A DNA stretch of 64,000 nucleotides from Candidatus Woesebacteria bacterium (GTDB taxonomy: Bacteria; Patescibacteriota; Microgenomatia; UBA1406; GWC2-37-13): the NCBI GenBank assembly GCA_020429045.1, contig JAGQLS010000007.1:1-64000 (forward strand). The letters are read 5' to 3'. The position numbers and the translations under genes are program-made. A model generated the notes under the pieces. It was not told the DNA's origin, ran no database searches, and saw only the letters and a list, made by a program, of their open reading frames with translations. Positions 50,241 to 59,185 of this stretch are shown piece by piece (the first letter of the stretch is position 1; each line of letters opens with the position of its first letter).

Positions 50241-50921
50241 ATGCAGCGGAGAAAAAAACAGGAACAAGACAAAGAATTTGAAGAAAAAGTGTTATACATT
50301 CGTCGTGTGTCTAAAAAGACCACGGGCGGAAATAGCATCTCATTTTCTGCACTCGTTGCTATCGGTGATGGCAAAGGAAAAGCGGGAATAGGGTTGGGCA
50401 CAGGCAAAGAAGTACCCCAAGCCATACGAAAAGCAATCGCTCAAGCAAAAAAGAACACAGTTGTTATTCCTATTTTTAACGACACGTTGCCACACGACAT
50501 TTACCTTAAATACAAATCCGCACGCTTATTATTGAAGCCTGCCCCTCCAGGAACAGGACTCAAACTAGGTGGTGTTGTGCGCATCATTCTTGATGTTGCT
50601 GGAGTAAATAATGCGTCGGGTAAGGTTATCGGTTCGCGTAATCAGATCACAAACGCATACGCGGTCATGACAGCAATTAGACAACTCAAGCCAAGAATCG
50701 TCAGCGAATCTAAAAAGACAGAGCCATCACTAAAGCAAGAAAAGAAAGAAGCAGAACCAGTTGTTGAAAAATCACCACCGGTAAAATCGGCAAACAAAGA
50801 AGAAAAAAAGCCCAAAAAGTCACCGGCCACAAAAAAAGTAAAAAAAGAAACGCCGGTGAAGAAAGCGAAAAAAACAGCATCAAAACCTAAGGCAAAATCA
50901 ACAAAGAAAACAACGAAATAA
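50241..50921 (+). CDS. rpsE: 30S ribosomal protein S5 with a Lys/Pro-rich C-terminal extension
   Basis: A 226-residue protein (S5 is usually about 165). The core has RRVSKKTTGGNSISFSALVAI, GDGKGKAGIGLGTGKEVPQA and LKPAPPGTGLKLGGVVR. From about residue 155 an extension of some 70 residues rich in Lys, Ala, Pro and Ser follows. Similar tails occur on L22 and L17 here. In the standard order rpmD would come next, but rplO does. Confidence 0.96.
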   Translation: MQRRKKQEQDKEFEEKVLYIRRVSKKTTGGNSISFSALVAIGDGKGKAGIGLGTGKEVPQAIRKAIAQAKKNTVVIPIFNDTLPHDIYLKYKSARLLLKPAPPGTGLKLGGVVRIILDVAGVNNASGKVIGSRNQITNAYAVMTAIRQLKPRIVSESKKTEPSLKQEKKEAEPVVEKSPPVKSANKEEKKPKKSPATKKVKKETPVKKAKKTASKPKAKSTKKTTK

Positions 50922-50942
50922 ATTATTATTACTCTTTAGACC

Positions 50943-51377
50943 ATGCTATCAACATTACCCAAAATTGTTTCCAAACGAGCCAAACGACGCGGACGAGGCT
51001 TGGGTTCTGGCGCCGGTGCCAAATCGGGACGCGGAACAACACGCCATCAAACTGCGCGGGAAAAAGTACCTCTTCATTTTGAAGGAGGACAAAATCGTAT
51101 GGTCAAAAAGTATCCACTCCTTCGTGGAAAAGAAAAAAATAAAAGTCTAAAACCAAAACCGCGCATCATTTCACTTTCCCAATTGAATACCTTTAAAAAC
51201 AACGACGTTGTCAACCTTGACTATCTCGTAGAAACAGGTATCATGAAAAGCACACAAAAGCACAAGGGTGCCAAGGTTGTCGCCAATGGTACATTAGATA
51301 AAAAACTTACCGTTGCACTACCTGTGACCAAGGGCGCTCGTGCTGCTATTGAGCGTGCAGGGGGAACAGTACAATGA
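50943..51377 (+). CDS. rplO: 50S ribosomal protein L15
   Basis: A 144-residue protein assembling late into 50[42 protein letters not shown] and [22 protein letters not shown] are L15 landmarks. Its TGA overlaps the secY ATG by 4 bases. Confidence 0.96.
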   Translation: MLSTLPKIVSKRAKRRGRGLGSGAGAKSGRGTTRHQTAREKVPLHFEGGQNRMVKKYPLLRGKEKNKSLKPKPRIISLSQLNTFKNNDVVNLDYLVETGIMKSTQKHKGAKVVANGTLDKKLTVALPVTKGARAAIERAGGTVQ

Positions 51378-52660
51378 AAACAATAACACAAAAACTTCAA
51401 TCAATGGTGCGTGACCCGATGTTGCGCAGAAAAACTATTATCACGCTTGGTATTATTCTTATTTTTCGCGTGTTTGCATTTCTTCCTATTCCTGCAATTG
51501 ACTTAGTACAATTGCGCTCACTGTTTGCACAAAGTCAGTTTCTGTCGCTCCTTGATATCTTTTCAGGCGGCACATTAGTCAACTTTTCCGTCATGGCGCT
51601 TGGACTTGGTCCATACATCAACGCCTCAATCGTTTTGCAGCTTCTTACTATGATCATGCCCCAACTTGAGGCTTTGCAAAAAGAAGGGGAGTATGGCCGT
51701 TTCAAAATTAACCAGTACACTCGATTTCTCACCGTTGGCATCACGCTCATCCAGTCGGTCGGCGTCTATGTTCTACTCAAAAATCAAAATGTCATCGGCA
51801 ATCTCAATCCGCTTGAGTTTATATCATTCATTTTTACCCTCATGGCGGGCACGTTTATCCTCATGTGGCTCGGGGAGCTTATTTCTGAGTTTGGGTTGGG
51901 TAATGGCATTTCAATCATCATTTTTGCTGGTATCGTCGGGAGAGTTCCGGTTCTTTTTGGCAGAACCGTGACAACGTTTACCCAAGATACATTTTTTAGC
52001 GTGGTCAGTTTTATTATCATCGCACTTTTTGTCATCGCCGCGGTTGTGTACATAAACGAGGCAGTACGCCGTATCCCAATTTATTATGCCAAACGCATCA
52101 AAGGCAATCGCATGTACCAGGCGGCAAACAATTACCTTCCCCTCAAGCTCAACCAGGCAGGCGTTATTCCCATCATTTTTGCCGTTTCGTTTGTTCTGTT
52201 TCCTCAGATTTTAGGAAATGTCCTTGGCGCTCTCAAAAATCCGAGTCTTACGCAGTTTGGTACGTCGCTTGCACGACTGTTTAATCCTTCTGGCGTATTT
52301 TATAACATCTTTTATTTCCTCCTTGTTGTTGCGTTCACGTTTTTTTATACTATTGTTGTCTTCAACCCGGAAAAAATTTCCGAAGACATACAGAAAAATG
52401 GGGGCTTTATTCCAGGCATTCGCCCTGGCAAAGCGACAAAAAAATATCTCGAGCAGATCATGTATAAAATCACCACATTTGGTGCAATCTTTTTGGGAGT
52501 GATCGCCATTTTGCCAGCGATTGTATCAAGCATTACCGGCGTACGTGAGTTGGTCATCGGTGGTACTGGCATCCTCATCGTGGTATCTGTTGTTTTGGAA
52601 ACGTTTAAAGCTATAGAAGCACAACTCGTTATGAAGAATTACGATAAGTATTCGATGTGA
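51374..52660 (+). CDS. secY: Preprotein translocase channel subunit SecY
   Basis: A 428-residue membrane protein forming the Sec export channel, needed by the many secreted proteins encoded in this window. About ten membrane helices are visible. Conserved parts include [31 protein letters not shown] (plug region), [28 protein letters not shown], and the cytoplasmic loop with [10 protein letters not shown] and [13 protein letters not shown]. It ends in TGA, showing that UGA is a stop here. Confidence 0.97.
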   Translation: MKTITQKLQSMVRDPMLRRKTIITLGIILIFRVFAFLPIPAIDLVQLRSLFAQSQFLSLLDIFSGGTLVNFSVMALGLGPYINASIVLQLLTMIMPQLEALQKEGEYGRFKINQYTRFLTVGITLIQSVGVYVLLKNQNVIGNLNPLEFISFIFTLMAGTFILMWLGELISEFGLGNGISIIIFAGIVGRVPVLFGRTVTTFTQDTFFSVVSFIIIALFVIAAVVYINEAVRRIPIYYAKRIKGNRMYQAANNYLPLKLNQAGVIPIIFAVSFVLFPQILGNVLGALKNPSLTQFGTSLARLFNPSGVFYNIFYFLLVVAFTFFYTIVVFNPEKISEDIQKNGGFIPGIRPGKATKKYLEQIMYKITTFGAIFLGVIAILPAIVSSITGVRELVIGGTGILIVVSVVLETFKAIEAQLVMKNYDKYSM

Positions 52661-52713
52661 TAGATTACGAAAAAGCTTGAATCTTCATTCAAAGAAGAGA
52701 AATGTATTCGCTG

Positions 52714-52741
52714 TTCACTTTAGTATTTGATATAGTACAAT
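52714..52741 (+). promoter_or_regulatory. Candidate promoter TTCACT-16-TACAAT
   Basis: TTCACT (52714-52719) and TACAAT (52736-52741) with 16-base spacing, 34 bases before rpmG. A TATACT at 52764-52769 lies 6 bases before the ATG and may be a second, leaderless start. Confidence 0.35.
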
Positions 52742-52775
52742 ATACATCTGTTATTCATTTTTCTATACTTAAGCC

Positions 52776-52952
52776 ATGGCAAAAGGTAAAAAAGCACGAG
52801 CAAACGTTGGACTTATCTGCTCGGAGTGTAAAAAACAAAACTACGTAACAGAGCGAAATAAGCTCAATACACAAGAAGCGCTCGTTTTACAAAAATTCTG
52901 TTCCAATTGTCACAAAAAAACAAAACATACAGAAAAGAAAAAATTGCATTAA
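52776..52952 (+). CDS. rpmG: 50S ribosomal protein L33
   Basis: A 58-residue zinc-ribbon protein: CSECKKQNYVTERNK and FCSNCHKKTKHTEKK provide the two C-x2-C pairs and the Y-x-T-x-x-N-K motif of L33. It begins with ATG at 52776 and ends TAA 52950-52952, 10 bases before the adenylate kinase fusion. Confidence 0.93.
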   Translation: MAKGKKARANVGLICSECKKQNYVTERNKLNTQEALVLQKFCSNCHKKTKHTEKKKLH

Positions 52953-52962
52953 CACCCATTGT

Positions 52963-54090
52963 ATGAAAATCGTACTCATCGGTATTCAAGGTTCAGGCAA
53001 ATCAACACAAGGCAATCTTCTTTCAAAACAATTACATATTCCTTACCTTTCGACTGGGCATATTTTTCGTCAGCTTGCCAAAGAAAGAACACAACTTGGT
53101 CGCTACATCAAAGTCATTATGAGTTCGGGAGCGCTTGTTCCGGACGAGAAGGTCATCGAAATTGTCAATGAATATCTTTCCCGCCCTGCATATAAAAACG
53201 GGTATATCCTTGACGGATTCCCCCGTACGCTCAAACAGGCGAAACAATTTGTCAACAATGTCGAGAAAGTCATCCATGTCCACATTCCCGACAAAGAAGT
53301 ACTGTGGAGGTTGGCTTATCGCAATCAGGTGCGCGACGATGAGACCGTCAAAGCTATCAGAAAGCGGGTCGAATTGTTTCATACGCATACAACCAAAGTC
53401 ATTGAGTACTATCGCGAAAAGGGCATACTCGTTGAAGTGGATGGCAAGTTACCCATTGAAGAAGTAAACCAGGCCATACTCAAATCGCTGGGTAAGCAAA
53501 AACAGCGCAACGGTATCAAAAATTGGCAGCAAAAAGACAATACTATCATTGCTGTCGTTGGTATGCCTGGTGCGGGCAAGACAGAAGCTGCCGATTATTT
53601 GAGTAAAAAATACGACGCACCCATTGTTTCCTTTTCGAACGTGGTTAATTCGTACATCGACAAGAAAGGTCTCCAGCATACTTTAGAAGTGCACAGCAAA
53701 GTGCGCACAGCACTTCGTAAAAAATACGGATTTGAAGCCATGGCGTACCTCAACAAAGAAGAACTCGAAAAAAGCCTCAAGACAAATAAACTCACCCTTA
53801 TCGAAGGCATGCGCTCGTGGGAAGAATATGAATATTTAAAAAAGACTTTTCCCAAAACTCGCATTTTTATTATTGCAATTTATGCAGACAAAGATAAACG
53901 CTACGAGCGCACTCGAAAGCGTAAAAGTCGTTCCGGTTTGACTGGCGTTGAACGAGACATTGACGAACTTTTGACTACTCACATGGGTCCAACAATCGCA
54001 TTTGCAGACTACTTTATCAAAAACAACTTCTCAATTGACGATTTTCATCAGAAATTGGATGAAGTTTATCAAGGCGTGTATTATAGTTAA
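52963..54090 (+). CDS. adk: Adenylate kinase fused to a UPF0200-like P-loop domain
   Basis: A 375-residue two-domain protein. Residues 1 to about 185 are a short-form adenylate kinase without the LID insertion: IGIQGSGKSTQGNLLS (Walker A), DGFPRTLKQAK, and RNQVRDDETVKAIRKRVE. Residues about 193-375 form a second P-loop domain: VVGMPGAGKTEAADYL (200-208), VHSKVRTALRKKYG, IEGMRSWEEYEYLKKTFP near 282, and ERTRKRKSRSGLTGVERDIDE, ending IAFADYFIKNN. The second half has the pattern of the archaeal UPF0200/dephospho-CoA-kinase-like family. adk is a standard member of this operon, but the fusion is not. Role of the second domain is unknown; another nucleotide-kinase activity is plausible. Confidence 0.87.
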   Translation: MKIVLIGIQGSGKSTQGNLLSKQLHIPYLSTGHIFRQLAKERTQLGRYIKVIMSSGALVPDEKVIEIVNEYLSRPAYKNGYILDGFPRTLKQAKQFVNNVEKVIHVHIPDKEVLWRLAYRNQVRDDETVKAIRKRVELFHTHTTKVIEYYREKGILVEVDGKLPIEEVNQAILKSLGKQKQRNGIKNWQQKDNTIIAVVGMPGAGKTEAADYLSKKYDAPIVSFSNVVNSYIDKKGLQHTLEVHSKVRTALRKKYGFEAMAYLNKEELEKSLKTNKLTLIEGMRSWEEYEYLKKTFPKTRIFIIAIYADKDKRYERTRKRKSRSGLTGVERDIDELLTTHMGPTIAFADYFIKNNFSIDDFHQKLDEVYQGVYYS

Positions 54091-54153
54091 AGCGCTTCAT
54101 CATCCCGTATTTTTTTATACATAATATGTAGCATCATCGTTTATATTGTATCC

Positions 54154-54909
54154 ATGAGTAAGATATATCTTAAATCTCCAGAAGAAATACAAGCTATGAA
54201 AGAAGGTGGTGCCATTTTGCGTGCAATGTTTGAGGAGCTTGTGCCAACGGTCAAGGCAGGTATGACCACCAACAAGATCAATGATTTTGCAGAGCATTTT
54301 TTTAAAAACAAGGGTGTAGCCGCATCATTCAAGACCGTTCCTGGTTATTCGTGGGCCACCTGCACCACGATAAACGAACAGGCTGTTCATACACCTCCAT
54401 CTGAGCGTCAACTTACAGAAGGCGACATCCTCACAATAGATGCAGGAGTCCTTCACAAAGGTTTTCACACCGATTCTGCGGTTACAATAGCAATTGGTAC
54501 GATCCCCAAGGAGACACAGCGTTTTCTTGATGTTGGCAAGCAAACTCTTGAGAAAGTACTGACGTTTTTTAAACCAGGCACCTACTTGGGTAAACCGGCG
54601 CAATTCATACAACACGAAATCGAAAAAGCAGGATATTTTATCCTCAAAGAACTCACTGGCCACGGTGTAGGTCAAGAGCTTCACGAAGACCCATATGTGT
54701 TCAATTTTTTACACAAACCCATCAATAAAACGGTAAAAATTAAACCTGGCATGACATTAGCTGTTGAAATCATTTATTCTACGGGAACAGAAGATATAGC
54801 CTACGAAGGCTCCGAAGAGTGGTCGATCATCACTGCAGACCGCAGTTTGTCCGCTTGCTTTGAGAAAACAATAGCCATAACTGAAAAACAGACCTTCATT
54901 TTAACGTAA
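54154..54909 (+). CDS. map: Methionine aminopeptidase, type I
   Basis: A 251-residue metalloprotease that removes the N-terminal Met from new proteins. SPEEIQAMKEGGAILRAM at the start; TINEQAVHTPPSERQL (catalytic His), LTIDAGVLHKGFHTDSAVTI (two metal Asp), LTGHGVGQELHEDPYVFN (His), and MTLAVEIIYS plus SEEWSIITAD (two Glu). Typical type Ia without N-terminal extension. Confidence 0.95.
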   Translation: MSKIYLKSPEEIQAMKEGGAILRAMFEELVPTVKAGMTTNKINDFAEHFFKNKGVAASFKTVPGYSWATCTTINEQAVHTPPSERQLTEGDILTIDAGVLHKGFHTDSAVTIAIGTIPKETQRFLDVGKQTLEKVLTFFKPGTYLGKPAQFIQHEIEKAGYFILKELTGHGVGQELHEDPYVFNFLHKPINKTVKIKPGMTLAVEIIYSTGTEDIAYEGSEEWSIITADRSLSACFEKTIAITEKQTFILT

Positions 54910-54923
54910 ATATATGATACAAT
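54895..54923 (+). promoter_or_regulatory. Candidate infA promoter TTCATT-17-TACAAT
   Basis: TTCATT (54895-54900) and TACAAT (54918-54923) with 17-base spacing; the infA ATG at 54933 is 9 bases after the -10 box. Confidence 0.35.
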
Positions 54924-54932
54924 ATATCCTTT

Positions 54933-55148
54933 ATGAAAGATAACGTAACAATTATTCAGGGAGAAGTTATTGAGAGCCTTCCGAACACGTTATTTAAAGT
55001 ACAACTTGAAGGATCAGAGAAAATTATTATCTGCTATTTGTCGGGCAAAATGCGTAAGCATTATATAAAAATTTTGCCAGGAGACAAAGTAAAGGTTGAA
55101 ATGACCCCTTACGATCTCGATAGGGGTCGTATTGTTTATAGAATGTAA
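54933..55148 (+). CDS. infA: Translation initiation factor IF-1
   Basis: A 71-residue OB-fold protein that occupies the A site during initiation. [40 protein letters not shown] and the end [14 protein letters not shown] are the IF-1 signature. Normal length. rpmJ follows after 8 bases. Confidence 0.96.
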   Translation: MKDNVTIIQGEVIESLPNTLFKVQLEGSEKIIICYLSGKMRKHYIKILPGDKVKVEMTPYDLDRGRIVYRM

Positions 55149-55156
55149 TCTAAATT

Positions 55157-55273
55157 ATGCAAGTAAACGCATCTGTAAAGAAAAAATGCGATGGTTGTGA
55201 GTTTCGTGTCCGTAAAGGCAAATTGCGTGTTGTATGCAAAAAAAACCCACGACACAATCAGCGACAGGATTAA
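55157..55273 (+). CDS. rpmJ: 50S ribosomal protein L36
   Basis: A 38-residue zinc-binding protein. [33 protein letters not shown] supply Cys-x2-Cys, Cys and His ligands in the standard spacing. It runs from ATG 55157 to TAA 55271-55273 and sits in its usual place between infA and rpsM. Confidence 0.95.
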   Translation: MQVNASVKKKCDGCEFRVRKGKLRVVCKKNPRHNQRQD

Positions 55274-55287
55274 ATTATTAAACACAT

Positions 55288-55701
55288 ATGCACAGATTAT
55301 TTGGAGTTGTTTTACCAGACAATAAACGCATTGATTACGCCCTCACTTTGGTACACGGTATCGGGTGGAGTCGATCAAAAACAATTCTTGAACAAGCAAA
55401 AGTAAAAGCAGATAAGCGCGTTCAGGAAGTAAGCGACGACGAAATCAAGAGCATTATGAAAACAATTGAAGGAGTATATCGCGTCGAAGGAGATTTACGC
55501 GAAGAGAAAAATGAAAATATTAAAAAATTGAAAGAACAAGGCACGTATCGAGGCCTGCGACATACACGAGGTTTGCCTGTCAGAGGACAGCGAACTCGAT
55601 CGAACGCACGCACCAAACGCGGTGGCAAGAAAACCGTATCGTCCCATTCAAAAGAGGCATGGGCAAAGATTGAGTCGCAGGAAGTAAAACCAAAAAAATG
55701 A
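55288..55701 (+). CDS. rpsM: 30S ribosomal protein S13
   Basis: A 137-residue 30S head protein contacting tRNA and 50S. VLPDNKRIDYALTLVHGIGW, YRVEGDLREEKNENIKKLKE, and YRGLRHTRGLPVRGQRTRSN are conserved. Slightly longer than E. coli S13 (118), by a basic C-terminal tail ending S-Q-E-V-K-P-K-K. Confidence 0.96.
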   Translation: MHRLFGVVLPDNKRIDYALTLVHGIGWSRSKTILEQAKVKADKRVQEVSDDEIKSIMKTIEGVYRVEGDLREEKNENIKKLKEQGTYRGLRHTRGLPVRGQRTRSNARTKRGGKKTVSSHSKEAWAKIESQEVKPKK

Positions 55702-55716
55702 TTTTTATAACACCAT

Positions 55717-56109
55717 ATGGCAAACACTAAAGGAAGAACACAAAAAAAACAAACACGAGTTGTTGAAACTGGCAAGATCTATATCACCGCCACGTTCAAC
55801 AACACATTCGTGACCATTACCGATTCCAAAGGTCAGCCTATCGTGACGGGTTCGTGCGGCATGCACGGATTTAAGGGCACGCGTAAGTCCACGCCCTATG
55901 CAGGCACGGTAACGATGGAAAATGCGCTCAACACAGCGCTTATGACCCATGGATTACGAAAAGCAGATGTTTTCGTCAAAGGAATAGGCCCAGGACGTGA
56001 GGCAGCCCTTCGCGTTATACGAAGTTCGAAATTAGAAATTGAAAAATTGGTCGACATCACGCCCATTCCACACAATGGAGTGAGGCCGCCAAAGATTCGA
56101 CGGGTATAA
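55717..56109 (+). CDS. rpsK: 30S ribosomal protein S11
   Basis: A 130-residue platform protein: IYITATFNNTFVTITDSKGQ, GSCGMHGFKGTRKSTPYA, VKGIGPGREAALR and DITPIPHNGVRPPKIRR are S11 hallmarks. Normal length. Confidence 0.97.
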   Translation: MANTKGRTQKKQTRVVETGKIYITATFNNTFVTITDSKGQPIVTGSCGMHGFKGTRKSTPYAGTVTMENALNTALMTHGLRKADVFVKGIGPGREAALRVIRSSKLEIEKLVDITPIPHNGVRPPKIRRV

Positions 56110-56126
56110 TTTATTTATTTTTTGTT

Positions 56127-56747
56127 ATGCGATACACAGGACCTAAAAATAAAGCAGCACGCAGAGAAGGTATGGATTTGGGATTGAAAACAACTGGTTC
56201 CAAGTCTCATGCATCCCTACTCAAAAGGCTGAATATTTCTCCCGGCCAACACGGAGTAAGCAGAAGAAGAAAGAAATCAGAACATTCACGTCAGCTGAGA
56301 GAAAAACAGAAATTACGCTATATGTTTGGGTTGACCGAGAAGCAGCTCAAGCGCTATTTCCTTGAGTCTGCACGCAAAAAGGGCAACACGGCTGTACACA
56401 TGACCGAACTCCTTGAAAGAAGACTCGACAATGTTGTATATCGACTTGGATTGGCACCCACGCGTGCAGCAGCACGACAACTCGTTGTTCACAAACACAT
56501 CAAAGTGAATGACAAAGTGTTGAGCATTCCTTCCTATCAACTCAAAAATAAAGACAGCGTAACGTTTGCAAAAACAAAAACAAAAGCAATTCCTTACATT
56601 GAGGAATCACTCAAAGACGATCAGCGCATTATGCCCGAGTGGTTGTCGAAAAAGGCTGATGCAGGAACATTGGTTGCAACACCCGATACGTCGTTTGTTG
56701 ACCAACAGGTCAATTTACGATTGGTAGTTGAATTTTATTCTCGTTAA
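56127..56747 (+). CDS. rpsD: 30S ribosomal protein S4
   Basis: A 206-residue 16S rRNA-binding assembly protein. MRYTGPKNKAARREGMDL, SPGQHGVSRRRKKSEHSRQL and LLERRLDNVVYRLGLAPTRA plus AARQLVVHKHIKVNDKV (S4 RNA-binding domain) are conserved. No N-terminal cysteines, so the zinc-free type. Confidence 0.97.
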   Translation: MRYTGPKNKAARREGMDLGLKTTGSKSHASLLKRLNISPGQHGVSRRRKKSEHSRQLREKQKLRYMFGLTEKQLKRYFLESARKKGNTAVHMTELLERRLDNVVYRLGLAPTRAAARQLVVHKHIKVNDKVLSIPSYQLKNKDSVTFAKTKTKAIPYIEESLKDDQRIMPEWLSKKADAGTLVATPDTSFVDQQVNLRLVVEFYSR

Positions 56748-56780
56748 TATTTATATATATTTATAAGTTTTTTTGATAGT

Positions 56781-57698
56781 ATGATTGAACCTATTTTTTC
56801 TCTCAAAGTTGAACAACAAGACCAAACACATGGTGTGTTTGTGTATGAACCTTTGAACGCAAGTTTTGGAAACAGCATTGGCAATGCATTGCGCAGAACA
56901 TTACTTTCTTCTCTTCCTGGTGCTGCTATAACCTATGTAAAATTTACAAAAGCAAATCATTTGTTTGCAACGATTCCTGGCGTGAAAGAATCGGTTCTTG
57001 ACATTGTTCTCAATTTGAAAAAAGTCCGTTTCGTTGGCGTAGGAGAAGAACCAGTAATGATGAAATTGAATGTCAAAGAAGGTGAAGTCACTGCTGCAGC
57101 TCTTGAAGGAGAGGCAGAAGTAGTTAACAAAGATCAATATATCGCCTATGTAACCGACAAAAAAGCATCTCTTGAGCTTGAAGTCGTCGTAGAAAACGGG
57201 TATGGGTATCAATCATCAAACGAATGCGATCCTATGACGGGGTATATTGCAGTCGATGCATCATTTTCTCCGGTCAAGCGGGTCAACTTCAAAGTCGAAG
57301 AAGCTCGTGTTGGAAGAAAAAGCAACTACGATCGACTCGTTATGGAGGTATGGACAGACGGTTCTATCGAACCTCTTGAAGCAGTAAAGGAAGCGTCGCT
57401 TATTCTTGCCAAGCATTTTGAAGGCTTCCACGCGGGTACGACATTCGAAAGCGAAACAGCGATAGAAAAACCAATCACCACGAACATCACTGCTGACAAT
57501 AAAATCAACGAAACTATCATCGACGAACTCAATCTCCCTTCTCGCGTTATCAACGCACTACTGAGGGAGGGTATCGAAACCGTTGGTGGGCTTCTTGAAC
57601 GAGGTAAAGAAGACTTGACCAATCTCAAAGGTGTTGGCAAAAAGTCAATTGAACTCATCGAAGAAGAACTCAAGAAAATGGATGTTGAGCTGAAATAA
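56781..57698 (+). CDS. rpoA: RNA polymerase subunit alpha
   Basis: A 305-residue protein. The N-terminal dimerisation domain has PLNASFGNSIGNALRRTLLS and PGAAITYVKF, then GVKESVLDIVLNLKKVRF; the second half has DASFSPVKRVNFKVEEARVG. The C-terminal domain (about 240-300), which contacts regulators and UP elements, is present: LNLPSRVINALLREGIETVG and LKGVGKKSIELIEEEL. It lies in its usual place before rplQ. Confidence 0.97.
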   Translation: MIEPIFSLKVEQQDQTHGVFVYEPLNASFGNSIGNALRRTLLSSLPGAAITYVKFTKANHLFATIPGVKESVLDIVLNLKKVRFVGVGEEPVMMKLNVKEGEVTAAALEGEAEVVNKDQYIAYVTDKKASLELEVVVENGYGYQSSNECDPMTGYIAVDASFSPVKRVNFKVEEARVGRKSNYDRLVMEVWTDGSIEPLEAVKEASLILAKHFEGFHAGTTFESETAIEKPITTNITADNKINETIIDELNLPSRVINALLREGIETVGGLLERGKEDLTNLKGVGKKSIELIEEELKKMDVELK

Positions 57699-57732
57699 TT
57701 ATTTTTTTTGCACAAAAGCAACAGTTTTTTTC

Positions 57733-58266
57733 ATGAAACACGTACGCAAAACAATTCGATTTAGCGATGGATACGATGCTGATCGTATGATGGTCAAAAA
57801 AATGATGAGGAATTTTCTGCTCAACGCACATTTGACCACGACTGAAGCACGTGCAAAAGCAGTAAAGTCGGTCATGGAAAAAATCCTTACCAAAACAAAA
57901 GAGGTCAACGAAGCGAACAAAAACTATATCGCTCGTTACATTCCAAACACAAAGATGATCGCAACACTGTTTGACCAGGTAGGACCTGCACTCAAAGATA
58001 TTCCGGGAGGATATTTACGTATCGTTCGACTCAATGAGCGAGCAGGAGACAAAGCGATGATGGTGCGTCTTGAGTGGGCACACCCGGTTGTTATTGATTG
58101 GCAAACAAAAAAGTCCGTAAAAAAAGCTGCTTCAAAGGAATCAACAAAAACACCCCAAGCTCCTAAGCAAACAGAGAAAAAAATTGTAAAAGCAACTTCT
58201 GCAAAAAAATCGACAGAAGAAAAAGTAAAAAAACCTGTTACAAAAGCAAAAAAGAAAAAGGCATAA
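57733..58266 (+). CDS. rplQ: 50S ribosomal protein L17 with a Lys-rich C-terminal extension
   Basis: A 177-residue protein. The L17 core (about 1-118) has FSDGYDADRMMVKKMMRNFL, THLTTTEARAKAVK-like sequence and GGYLRIVRLNERAGDKAMM. The last 60 residues are a Lys/Ala/Thr-rich tail (KKSTEEKVKKPVTKAKKKKA), like those on S5 and L22. Confidence 0.95.
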   Translation: MKHVRKTIRFSDGYDADRMMVKKMMRNFLLNAHLTTTEARAKAVKSVMEKILTKTKEVNEANKNYIARYIPNTKMIATLFDQVGPALKDIPGGYLRIVRLNERAGDKAMMVRLEWAHPVVIDWQTKKSVKKAASKESTKTPQAPKQTEKKIVKATSAKKSTEEKVKKPVTKAKKKKA

Positions 58267-58278
58267 TTTATATTTACT

Positions 58279-58707
58279 ATGACACACGTTACCACATCCA
58301 CCCGTCCCATTAGCGAAAAGGAAATCGATCGTTCGTGGCACCTTGTTGATGCCAAAGGACAAACATTGGGAAGAATCATCCCAGAAATTACACAGAAATT
58401 ACAAGGAAAACATAAAACTTCATACGTGCCATATCTTGACATGGGTGACAATGTTGTGGTTATAAACGCGGCACATGTTGCCGTCACTGGAAAAAAAGAA
58501 GACAACAAAACATACAAATATTATTCTGGATATCCAGGAGGACTTAAGGAAGTTTCCTACAAACATATGAAACAGCACAAGCCAGAAGAGATCATTCGAC
58601 ACGCCGTATCTGGTATGTTGCCAAAAAATAAACACAAAGATAGCAGGCTCGCACGACTATTTATCTATCCCGATGAAAATAACAAACAATCAAAACATTT
58701 TTCATAA
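58279..58707 (+). CDS. rplM: 50S ribosomal protein L13
   Basis: A 142-residue early-assembly protein: WHLVDAKGQTLGRIIPEITQ, LQGKHKTSYVPYLDMGDNVV, KTYKYYSGYPGGLKEV and AVSGMLPKNKHKDSRLARLF. Normal length, starting 12 bases after rplQ. Confidence 0.97.
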   Translation: MTHVTTSTRPISEKEIDRSWHLVDAKGQTLGRIIPEITQKLQGKHKTSYVPYLDMGDNVVVINAAHVAVTGKKEDNKTYKYYSGYPGGLKEVSYKHMKQHKPEEIIRHAVSGMLPKNKHKDSRLARLFIYPDENNKQSKHFS

Positions 58708-58728
58708 CTATTAATTCCTTATAACGAC

Positions 58729-59178
58729 ATGGCAAAAAACGACAAAAAAATCTATTATGAAGCAGTTGGCAGGCGAAAAGCATCGACTGCGCGTGTTAGG
58801 TTATACATCCCAGGAAAAGATAAATCAGCAACCATAGCAACCAAAAAGTACAAGCAAGGTGACATTATCGTCAATGAAAAGCCATTTTCAGAATATTTTC
58901 CTGGCGAACGCAATCAGGCAAAAGCTGTTATTCCTCTTACCCTTACAAAATCTGTAGGTCGGTTTGTAATCAGTGTTCGTGTCGTCGGAGGTGGGAAGCA
59001 CGGCCAGCTTGAAGCAATTATGCACGGTTTGTCTCGAGCCCTCTGTTTGGCAAATGAAGAAAGCAGAGCCGTTCTCAAACCCAAAGGTCTTCTCACCCGC
59101 GATCCTCGTGTCCGCGAACGCCGTAAAGTAGGCACAGGCGGAAAAGCACGTAGACAAAAACAATCTCCGAAGAGATAA
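58729..59178 (+). CDS. rpsI: 30S ribosomal protein S9
   Basis: A 149-residue protein whose C-terminus reaches the P-site tRNA. YEAVGRRKASTARVRLYIPG at the start, VRVVGGGKHGQLEAIMHGLS, and GLLTRDPRVRERRKVGTGGK with the end S-P-K-R are diagnostic. Last ribosomal gene of the cluster; glycosyltransferases follow after 7 bases. Confidence 0.97.
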   Translation: MAKNDKKIYYEAVGRRKASTARVRLYIPGKDKSATIATKKYKQGDIIVNEKPFSEYFPGERNQAKAVIPLTLTKSVGRFVISVRVVGGGKHGQLEAIMHGLSRALCLANEESRAVLKPKGLLTRDPRVRERRKVGTGGKARRQKQSPKR

Positions 59179-59185
59179 TAGAAGT

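Noticed and set aside
52678-52693. Hairpin after secY as a terminator
   Set aside because: The TTGAAT/ATTCAA stem is short, AT-rich and lacks a T-tract, so it was not called.
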